Below are positions 34,570 through 40,829 of a DNA stretch of 64,000 bases, piece by piece. The stretch spans positions 62,001 to 126,000 of the forward strand of contig JACKDN010000008.1 in assembly GCA_020633465.1 (NCBI GenBank), read 5' to 3'. Source of the stretch: Myxococcales bacterium. Its GTDB lineage: Bacteria; Myxococcota_A; Bradymonadia; UBA7976; UBA1532. Made by a program: the position numbers and the translations under genes. Each line of letters opens with the position of its first letter. Position 1 is the stretch's first letter. The notes beneath the pieces are model-generated. The model did not search any database. It worked only from the letters and a program-made list of their open reading frames with translations, and had not been told where the DNA came from.

Positions 34570-37341
34570 ATGGGGAAGAAGTCCAAGCACATCGACATCG
34601 ACGACTGGATCGACGCCGACCTCACGGCCGCTGCCAAGGCGGACGCCCTGCCGCCCGCCTTCGAGGTGCACGACGCGCTGCGGCAGGTCGAGGAGGTCGT
34701 GCTGGCCGGCGGGGGCGCGCGCTCGCCGGTGCTGGTGGGCGAGCACGGCGTGGGCAAGTCCGCGGTGCTGCACCAGATCGTCCGCCGCGCCGCGCGGGGT
34801 GAGGGGCCGAGCATCCTGCACGGCGCGCGGGTGGTGCAGTTCGGGCTGCGGACGCTGGCCGGCCGCTTCCCGCAGCCGGGCGAGGCCACCGACTTCGCGC
34901 AGCGTTTCTTCGACGCGCTGTTGGCCGCCGAGCCGCCGGTCGTCCCGCTGATCCGCGATCTGCACGCGGCCTACGGCCTGGACTGGGAGGGGCTGCTGCT
35001 GCGCTACCTGGCCCGCTCGCCGCGGCCCATCCTCGCCGAGGCGCTGCCGCAGCCCCTCGACGAGCTGCTCGACTACGCGGGCGAGCTGGGCGACCACCTC
35101 GTCGCCATCCGCCTCGACGAGCCGCCGCCCGAGCGCGTCGCGCGCGTGGTGTCGAAGTGGGACGCCTGGGCCGCCGCGGCCCAGGACCGGCCTGCCTTCG
35201 ACGCGGACGGCCGCGCCATCGCCATCGAGCTGACCGGCCGCTTCATGGGCGACCGCCACTTCCCGCGCAAGGTGATCGACCTGCTGCAGCAGACGCGGCT
35301 GCTGGCGCCGCCGGACGCGCCGGCGCTGGGCGTGGCCGAGATCGTCGGGCGCTTCAGCCAGCTCACCCGCGTGCCCTCGAGCCTGGTCGATCCGCGCGTG
35401 CCGCTCGACCTCGACGACGTGCACGGCTTCCTCGCCGGGCGCCTGCTGGGCCAGGACGAGGCGGTCGACGCCATCCTGCGCATGATCGCGCTCATCAAGG
35501 CGGGCCTGACCGACCTGCGCCGCCCCTTCGGCGTGCTGCTGTTCGTCGGGCCCACCGGCGTCGGCAAGACGCATGCCGCGCAGCTTCTGGCCGACTACCT
35601 GTTCGGCGACCGCCACCGCCTGGTGCGCCTGAACATGGCCGACTACCCCGGCCCCGACGACACCGACGAGCTGTTCGGCAACCCCTACGCGCCCTCGGTG
35701 GCGCAGCGCCGCGGCGTGCTGACGCAGCGCCTGGTGGGCCACCCCTTCGGCGTGCTGCTGCTCGACGAGTTCGAGAAGGCGCACCCGCGGGTGCACGATC
35801 GCTTCCTGCAGCTGTTCGACGAGGGCCGCTTCATCAACGGCGCCGGCGAGACCATCTCGGCCGCCAGCATGATCATCATCGCGACGTCGAACGCGGGCGT
35901 GGAGGTCTACCGCGAGGCCGGCCTGGGCTTCCAGCGGCCGCGCGACGTGCGGGCGCTGGACGCCGAGCTCGACCGGCGGCTGCTGCAGGTGTTCCGCTTC
36001 GAGTTCCTCAATCGTTTCGACCACGTGGTGCACTTCCACCCGCTCGACCGCGCGCACATCCGGCAGATCGCGCGGCGCGAGCTGAGCGAGCTGACGCAGC
36101 GCGAGGGCATGGCGCGGCGGCACCTGGCGCTCGAGGTGGGCAGCGAGGTGCTCGACTGGCTGGTGGCGCACGGCTACCACCCGCACTTCGGGGCGCGCTT
36201 CCTGCGGCGGGAGATCGAGCGGCGGGTGACGGCGTCGCTGGCCGACTTCCTGGTGCGGCACGATCCGCCGAAGGGCGCGCGGCTGGGGCTGACCGTGCGG
36301 CGCGACCGGGTGGTGGTCGAGCGCCTGGACGTCGAGCCGGCGGCGCCCGTCCCCACCGTCGACGGACACCAGCGGACGCTCGACGCCGACGCCCTGCGCG
36401 CCGAGGCCGCCGAGTGGCTGGCCCGCTTCGAGGCGCTCGAGAGCGAGGCCGAGCGCCGCGCCGACGAGGCCGCCCGCCTGATGGAGCGCAGCCAGCACCC
36501 GGGCTTCTGGGACGACGCCGAGCAGGCGCAGGCGATGCTGACGCGCTACCGCGCGCTCGACGCCCGGCAGCAGGCCGAGGCGCGCCTGCGCCGACCGGTG
36601 AAGCGGCTGGCGAGCCTGCTCGAGGGGCAGCCCGCGGTCGAGGTGCTGGCCGAGGTCGTCGGCGACGTCGCGCTGAGCTACCGGCGCTGGCTCGACCTGG
36701 GCGCCGACGACGCGCCGGCGGCCGCCTGGGTGCTCATCGGCCCCGGCGACACGCACCGCGCGCCCGGCGACTGGCTGCGCGACCTGACGCAGATGTACCT
36801 CGCCTGGGCGCGCCGCCAGGGCCTGACCGCCGAGGTCGTCGCCGAGCAGCAGGTGCAAGGCGAGGTCGAGCGCGTGGTGCTCGAGGTCGACGGCCCGCGC
36901 GCGTTCAAGGTGCTCGAGATGGAGCACGGCCAGCATCGCTGCAAGCTGTCGAACGGCGGCACGGCGCGCCTGCGCGTCGAGGTGCTGCCCCGCGGCGACC
37001 TCGAGCCCAGCGACGCGCTGCCCACCGGCGTGCACGTCGAGGACGCGCGCCGCGCTCAGGGCCTGTTGGTGCCGCGCCGCGCCGCGCGCCTGCTGTTCGA
37101 GTGCGAGCCCCGCGGCATCAGCTGGATCCTGCTCGGCGCCGATCCGCGCACCCTCACCCTGCTCGGCCGCGATTTGCACGCCTGGTACCGCGGCCAGGAC
37201 CGCACGCCCGAGGTGGCGCGCACTTATGGAATCACCGGCGGCGCGGTGCGCGACCCGCGTACGGGCGCGAGCAGCGCGAACCTGAAGGACGTGCTGCGGG
37301 GCAACCTGGAGAGTTTTCTGCGGGCGTGGGAGCAGCGGTAG
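34570..37341 (+). CDS. ClpB-like double AAA+ ATPase fused to an RF2-like domain lacking GGQ
   Basis: 923 residues from ATG 34570. AAA+ module 1 has Walker A GEHGVGKS (57-64), but its Walker B position reads VVPLIRDLHAAYG without the usual DE pair, so it probably binds but does not hydrolyse ATP. Module 2 is canonical: GPTGVGKT (327-334), LLLDEFEKAH with D399/E400, sensor IIATSNAG, arginine finger R482 in FLNRF, and sensor 2 in GARFLRREIERR. There is no ClpB N-domain or long middle coiled coil. Residues from about 600 resemble release factor 2: helices with HPGFWDDAEQAQAML, then WLRDLTQMYLAWARRQGLTAEV, FKVLEMEHGQHRC, and the C-terminal VRDPRTGASSANLKDVLRGN, which matches the RF2 ending KDLRTGVETGN. 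No GGQ and no SPF motif exist, so it cannot act as a normal release factor. Role inferred: ATP-driven work on ribosomes or stalled complexes. Confidence 0.85.
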   Translation: MGKKSKHIDIDDWIDADLTAAAKADALPPAFEVHDALRQVEEVVLAGGGARSPVLVGEHGVGKSAVLHQIVRRAARGEGPSILHGARVVQFGLRTLAGRFPQPGEATDFAQRFFDALLAAEPPVVPLIRDLHAAYGLDWEGLLLRYLARSPRPILAEALPQPLDELLDYAGELGDHLVAIRLDEPPPERVARVVSKWDAWAAAAQDRPAFDADGRAIAIELTGRFMGDRHFPRKVIDLLQQTRLLAPPDAPALGVAEIVGRFSQLTRVPSSLVDPRVPLDLDDVHGFLAGRLLGQDEAVDAILRMIALIKAGLTDLRRPFGVLLFVGPTGVGKTHAAQLLADYLFGDRHRLVRLNMADYPGPDDTDELFGNPYAPSVAQRRGVLTQRLVGHPFGVLLLDEFEKAHPRVHDRFLQLFDEGRFINGAGETISAASMIIIATSNAGVEVYREAGLGFQRPRDVRALDAELDRRLLQVFRFEFLNRFDHVVHFHPLDRAHIRQIARRELSELTQREGMARRHLALEVGSEVLDWLVAHGYHPHFGARFLRREIERRVTASLADFLVRHDPPKGARLGLTVRRDRVVVERLDVEPAAPVPTVDGHQRTLDADALRAEAAEWLARFEALESEAERRADEAARLMERSQHPGFWDDAEQAQAMLTRYRALDARQQAEARLRRPVKRLASLLEGQPAVEVLAEVVGDVALSYRRWLDLGADDAPAAAWVLIGPGDTHRAPGDWLRDLTQMYLAWARRQGLTAEVVAEQQVQGEVERVVLEVDGPRAFKVLEMEHGQHRCKLSNGGTARLRVEVLPRGDLEPSDALPTGVHVEDARRAQGLLVPRRAARLLFECEPRGISWILLGADPRTLTLLGRDLHAWYRGQDRTPEVARTYGITGGAVRDPRTGASSANLKDVLRGNLESFLRAWEQR

Positions 37342-37485
37342 GGGGCGGCGGGCGGTCCGAGACCCGTGGCTTGGTTGCGGATCGTCAGGCCGCGCTTCGA
37401 CCAACCGTCGGAGCATCTCGGCGACGGCGACGGCGACGTCAACGGCGACGGCAACGGCCTGCCAGCGCTGTGCTGGGCCGCGCGG
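37342..37485. other. Intergenic, GGCGAC-type short repeat, no gene seen
   Basis: Contains an imperfect GGCGAC/GGCAAC hexanucleotide run at about 37421-37456. I see no coding frame, and no terminator with a T-tract. Confidence 0.5.
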
Positions 37486-37614
37486 TCACTGCCTGCGCGA
37501 TCGTAGCCGCCCAATCAGAGCCCGAATCCAGCCCATCGGGGAACGCTTCTTCAACCGCTCGGCGTAGGGGTTGCGGCGGGGCTTCAGGGATCGCAGGTCG
37601 TATTCGTCTCGCAT
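37486..37614 (-). CDS. Small basic protein resembling the N-terminus of CopG-type antitoxins
   Basis: 42 codons from ATG 37614. It begins MRDEYDLRSLKPRRNPYAER, very like the opening of small CopG/ribbon-helix-helix antitoxins that read M(R/K)xEYDFSK..RNPYAKxLKK. After LKK those proteins continue into the DNA-binding ribbon (QVTIRL...). Here the sequence instead runs RSPMGWIRALIGRLRSRRQ and stops. It may be a truncated antitoxin relic or a distinct small basic protein. It lies 75 nt downstream of the beta-propeller-like gene on the same strand. Confidence 0.45.
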   Translation of the reverse strand: MRDEYDLRSLKPRRNPYAERLKKRSPMGWIRALIGRLRSRRQ

Positions 37615-37689
37615 CGTTGGCTCCCGGCTGGCGGGTCCGCGCGTCGCTCGTGCCGGGGTGCGTCGCGCCCCTCGATGGTAGCGCGCCGC

Positions 37690-38508
37690 TCACCGCACGA
37701 ACCCGACCCACCACTCCATGGCGTCGTTTTCGGGTGTCAGCGGTACGAGCGCGGGTGGGCCATCGGTGGGCGCGAGGAAGAGGCCCATCGACCGCCCCTG
37801 GTGCGTCTGGACCACGACGCTGCGGCCGTCCGCCGTCATGCCGACGAGGTCCCAGACCGCAACGCCTTCGGCCGCGATCGGCCGCGGCCGGCCTCCACCC
37901 AGCGCGAGCGTCCGCGCGGCGCCCACGAACCGGTTGGGAGCTGCGTACTGGTAGGCCAGCTGGTCTCCCACACGGAGCACTGGCGTCCAAGCCTCGCCTG
38001 CGCCATCGGGCAAGACACGCGCCTCGGGCCGCTCACCCAGCGACACGTCCCAGAGTTCGCCGTCGCGCAGCACCACGAGCGAGTCGCCGACGAGTCCCTC
38101 CCGCGCCGGGTGCACCGTCCCCTCCAGGCGGCGCTCCGGCGACGATGCGTTGGCGCCGTCGGTCCGGACGACGTACAGCCCGGTGTCGTCGCGGAGGGCC
38201 AGGCGCCGGCCGTCCGCGCTCAGGGCCCAGCGCGCCCCGTCCAGGTTCGGTGGGCTGGGGATGACGCCCGCGATCGCCGCGTCGTTGGCGGTGATCAACA
38301 GGGGCTCCAAGCCGGGCGGTGCGAGGGCGTCCAGTCGCGCCGCCCGCTCGTCGACGCGCAGGCGGAGGACTCGATCGGTGATCACGAAGACCCCCGCCTC
38401 CATCACGCGCGCGTCGCGGATGCCCGCCGCGGCGACGGTCAGCGGGGCGGCCCGCTCGGAGCCATCGAGCGCCGCGAGCACGATGCCGGCGTCGTGGGCG
38501 ATCAACAC
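37690..38508 (-). CDS. Beta-propeller-like (TolB/WD40-type) hypothetical protein, N-terminus uncertain
   Basis: 272 codons from a GTG at 38508. The sequence is a series of repeats of about 40 residues with the strand pattern of TolB/WD40 propellers (WALSADGRRLALRDDTGLYVVRTDG, LVGDSLVVLRDGELWDVSLG, LVGMTADGRSVVVQTHQGRSMGLFLAP). The GTG has no good ribosome site, and the first blade seems to begin before it. An alternative frame just upstream could supply more residues if one base were missing. No signal peptide is visible. Function unknown. Confidence 0.6.
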   Translation of the reverse strand: MLIAHDAGIVLAALDGSERAAPLTVAAAGIRDARVMEAGVFVITDRVLRLRVDERAARLDALAPPGLEPLLITANDAAIAGVIPSPPNLDGARWALSADGRRLALRDDTGLYVVRTDGANASSPERRLEGTVHPAREGLVGDSLVVLRDGELWDVSLGERPEARVLPDGAGEAWTPVLRVGDQLAYQYAAPNRFVGAARTLALGGGRPRPIAAEGVAVWDLVGMTADGRSVVVQTHQGRSMGLFLAPTDGPPALVPLTPENDAMEWWVGFVR

Positions 38509-38593
38509 CCGCGAGGATGGCGTCCGAGAAGGGCGGCGCGCTCGACCTCACCCCGCCGACGCGCTTGACCCGCGCGCCGGCGGCCGCCACAGT

Positions 38594-38614
38594 CTAGCCA
38601 GACATTCTGGCCAG
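38594..38614. promoter_or_regulatory. Palindromic operator upstream of the Phd-type antitoxin
   Basis: Inverted repeat with half-sites CTAGCCAGA and TCTGGCCAG around CAT; one mismatch pair. It lies directly before the Shine-Dalgarno AGGAG (38613-38617) and ATG at 38623, the usual place for toxin-antitoxin autoregulation. Confidence 0.6.
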
Positions 38615-38622
38615 GAGTGCGC

Positions 38623-38883
38623 ATGAGCGAGGGCACCTGGGCGCTGCAGGACGCCAAGAACCAGTTCAGCCGCGTCGTGCGCGCCGCACAGTACGGGCCG
38701 CAGGTCGTGACGCGTCACGGTGTGCCGCGCGCCGTCGTCCTCTCGGTCGAGGCCTTCGAGCGGCTGCAGCGCGGCGCGCCGCCGGCCAGCGCTTCGCTCG
38801 CCGAACTGATCCTCGCGATGCCGCAGGGCGGCGAGGTCGAGTTCGAGCGGGTCGACGTGCCGCCCCGCGACTTCGAGCCCTGA
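38623..38883 (+). CDS. Phd/YefM family antitoxin
   Basis: 86 residues from ATG 38623, with AGGAG 5 nt upstream. WALQDAKNQFSRVVRAAQYGPQVVTRHGVPRAVVLSVEAFERL is the complete Phd/YefM fold that dimerises and binds the operator. The remaining acidic tail (LILAMPQGGEVEFERVDVPP) would be the toxin-neutralising part. The PIN toxin gene starts 10 nt after the stop. The palindrome immediately upstream supports autoregulation. Confidence 0.92.
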   Translation: MSEGTWALQDAKNQFSRVVRAAQYGPQVVTRHGVPRAVVLSVEAFERLQRGAPPASASLAELILAMPQGGEVEFERVDVPPRDFEP

Positions 38884-38893
38884 GGCGCGCGCG

Positions 38894-39307
38894 GTGTACC
38901 TCGTCGACACCGACGTCCTGTCCGCCGCCCGGCGCCTGGACCGCTCACCCGCGGTGCGCGCCTGGTTCGAGCGCCACGCCGCCGCCGATCTGTACCTCAG
39001 CGCGATCACCATCGGTGAGATCGAGCGAGGCGTCGAAGGCCAACAGCGCCTGGACGCGCCCTTCGCGGCGCAGCTCGAAGCGTGGCTCGAGAAGCTGCTC
39101 CAAGCCTACGGCGACCGCGTGCTGCCGGTCGACGCGCCGGTCGCCCGCGCCTGGGGCCGCCTGACTCGAGCGCTGGGCCACAGCAGCGCCGACCTGCTCA
39201 TCGCCGCCACCGCGCAGGTGCACGGGTTGGCCGTGGTGACTCGCAACCTCCGCCACTTCGAGCCCACCGGCGTCCCGGTCGTTGATCCGTCGCGGCCAAC
39301 GGCCTGA
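38894..39307 (+). CDS. vapC: PIN-domain toxin (VapC type)
   Basis: 137 residues from GTG 38894. PIN ribonuclease acidic residues are visible: D5 in YLVDTDVLS, E42/E44 in TIGEIERG, D100 in HSSADLLIAATA. The ending VVTRNLRHFEPTGVPVVDP is the standard VapC C-terminus. Such toxins cleave tRNA or rRNA. It is paired with a Phd/YefM antitoxin instead of a VapB, a common combination. It converges on the second toxin gene. Confidence 0.92.
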   Translation: MYLVDTDVLSAARRLDRSPAVRAWFERHAAADLYLSAITIGEIERGVEGQQRLDAPFAAQLEAWLEKLLQAYGDRVLPVDAPVARAWGRLTRALGHSSADLLIAATAQVHGLAVVTRNLRHFEPTGVPVVDPSRPTA

Positions 39308-39340
39308 CGCCTCGCAGCGCGGGCACTCGACGTGGCCACG

Positions 39341-39751
39341 TCAGACCGTCGCTGCGTAGTCCACGACCTGCACGCCCGCCACGCGGGCGAAGTGCTCGAC
39401 GTTGCGGGTCAGTATGGGAAGGCCGGCCGCCCTGGCGGTGCAGGCGATCCAGAGGTCGTTGGTGCCGATGAGCCGCCCCTCGCTGCGCAGCCGCCGAGCC
39501 TCGGCGGCGTAGCAATGGACCACCGCGAGCGTGACGTCGAGCGTTCGGAGGCCACCCACCAGCGCCGTGGCTTCCCGCCCCTGCGGATCATCGAAACCTT
39601 CGAGGTACTCGGCCAACGCGACGATCGGCACGACCAACTCGGTCGAAGGACGCGCCCGTAGGAAGGCCATTGCACCGCGGGCGCGACCCCGGCCCCGTCG
39701 CTCGTTCTGCAGGTCGATCAGGAAGCTGGTGTCCAGCGCTACTCGGTCCAC
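39341..39751 (-). CDS. vapC: PIN-domain toxin (VapC type), second locus
   Basis: 136 residues from GTG 39751. Acidic PIN residues: D in RVALDTSFLIDLQNERR, E in VALAEYLEGF, D in GTNDLWIACTARAAG, and the ending LTRNVEHFARVAGVQVVDY. The start overlaps the antitoxin's last 13 nt, typical of vapBC operons. It is only distantly similar to the PIN toxin at 38894, so the two loci are not a simple duplication. Confidence 0.92.
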   Translation of the reverse strand: MDRVALDTSFLIDLQNERRGRGRARGAMAFLRARPSTELVVPIVALAEYLEGFDDPQGREATALVGGLRTLDVTLAVVHCYAAEARRLRSEGRLIGTNDLWIACTARAAGLPILTRNVEHFARVAGVQVVDYAATV

Positions 39752-39981
39752 GCGTCCCCCGGCGGCGCGTCGCTCGCCTGCGCCCGCTCGAGTCGCTCGA
39801 GGATTTCGTCCGAGAGCGGGGGCGCCTCCTCCAGCGCCCGGAGCAGCGCCGCGGCCGTGGACGGCGGCGGCTCCCAATGACCGCGCTTGATGACCTGCGA
39901 GAAGGACTCGTTGGGACGCAATCGGGCCCGTCGCAACCGCTCGTACGCGTCCAGATCGATCGAGATGGTCTTCGTCGCCAT
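39739..39981 (-). CDS. vapB: VapB-type antitoxin (UPF0330-like)
   Basis: 80 residues from ATG 39981; an ATG at 39987 would add two. MATKTISIDLDAYERLRRAR followed by NESFSQVIKRG is the DNA-binding N-terminus of the VapB family common in archaea and also found in bacteria. The acidic C-terminal part (APPLSDEILERLERAQASD) should wrap the toxin. It overlaps the toxin gene by 13 nt. Confidence 0.9.
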   Translation of the reverse strand: MATKTISIDLDAYERLRRARLRPNESFSQVIKRGHWEPPPSTAAALLRALEEAPPLSDEILERLERAQASDAPPGDAWTE

Positions 39982-40000
39982 GCACATACACGTACATGCA
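39981..40000. promoter_or_regulatory. Imperfect palindrome at the VapB start
   Basis: TGCACATACA and CGTACATGCA form an inverted repeat with 7 of 10 matching pairs, overlapping the vapB start codon region. Likely autoregulatory operator, by analogy. Confidence 0.35.
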
Positions 40001-40034
40001 CGGCCGCTCGCCCGTCAATCGTGCCCGCGCGGTT

Positions 40035-40466
40035 CTAAGCGCGGCGGCGGCGGGCGAGGCCCAGGAGGAAGCACGCGACCAGCCACGCCGGGCCCGGCGC
40101 ATCGCGGGTGCCGGTCGCGCAACCGTCGCAGCCGCCGTCGTCGTCGCTGGCCGCGCTCGGGGCGCCGCCGTCGAGCCCCGCGTCGGGGGTGCCTGGGCCG
40201 GCGTCGGCGTCGCCCGGCGGGGCCGGGCGCGTGGGCATCCAGCAGCGGCGCTCGGCGTCGCCCGTCCAGGGATCGACCGCGGCGCCGCCGGGCACCTGGG
40301 CGATGAGCTGGACGCCGAGCGCGGCGCTCCCGGTCCAGGCCGACGGGATCGTCGCCGGGTGCACGCTGCCGTCGGCGTCGACCAGCACGGGGCCGAGCTG
40401 CTGCAGGGGTACGGGGTTGCCCTCGCCGAGCTGCGCGGCCTGGCTCCAGGCCAGCGGCTACGGCTA
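40035..40466 (-). pseudogene. Detached C-terminal part of a MYXO-CTERM protein
   Basis: No start codon fits. The frame reads WSQAAQLGEGNPVPLQQLG, then a domain of about 60 residues, a Pro/Asp/Gly linker, and GGCDGCATGTRDAPGPAWLVACFLLGLARRRRA, truncated here to its key parts: paired Cys, hydrophobic helix, Arg cluster. That is a MYXO-CTERM sorting signal with nothing to sort. It is in line with the secreted protein at 40784-42928, and I read it as that protein's true C-terminus, cut off by the rearrangement at 40467-40829. Confidence 0.6.
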
Positions 40467-40829
40467 AGCCTTCGACGGCGACAGCGCCCTGATCTACGAG
40501 AACGGCGACGTCACCGGCGAGGAGCTCGGCGGCCAGGACCTGGTGCGCGTGGCCGGCCGCCCCGACGGACGCTCCACGCGGCCACCGGGCGCTTCATGGT
40601 CGGCTTCCGCGGCAACCAGGAGAGCTTCGTCCTCGGCTTCCACCCCACCGAGCCGCCGGTGGTGCTGCAACGCTCCCGAGCGTTGCTCGGCCGGGAGCGA
40701 CACGATCCCACCGCGTGGAACCAGATCGACCGGCTGGGCCTGTGGCCCTACCTCGCCGGGCTGAGCGCGCTGCAGGACGGCACCTATGCCAGCGGGTGGG
40801 GGCTGTACGGCCCGCGCTTCGAGATGTAA
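40467..40829 (+). other. Apparently inverted internal segment of the 40784-42928 gene
   Basis: On the strand opposite to its surroundings this stretch carries well-biased coding sequence with no start of its own: FDGDSALIYENGDVTGEELG, then after one frame change near 40570 GRFMVGFRGNQESFVLGFHP and WPYLAGLSALQDGTY. If flipped, it bridges the truncated gene on its right to the orphan MYXO-CTERM piece on its left (ALQDGTYA joining WSQAAQLG). Both edges carry GCCAGCGG (40448 and 40789 region), but in direct orientation. Edge positions are approximate; the right edge lies between 40786 and 40830. Confidence 0.5.

Noticed and set aside
34570..37341. Housekeeping ClpB or ClpA
   Set aside because: No Clp N-domain, no ClpB middle domain, no IGF-type ClpP loop, first Walker B lost, and an RF2-like C-terminal third.
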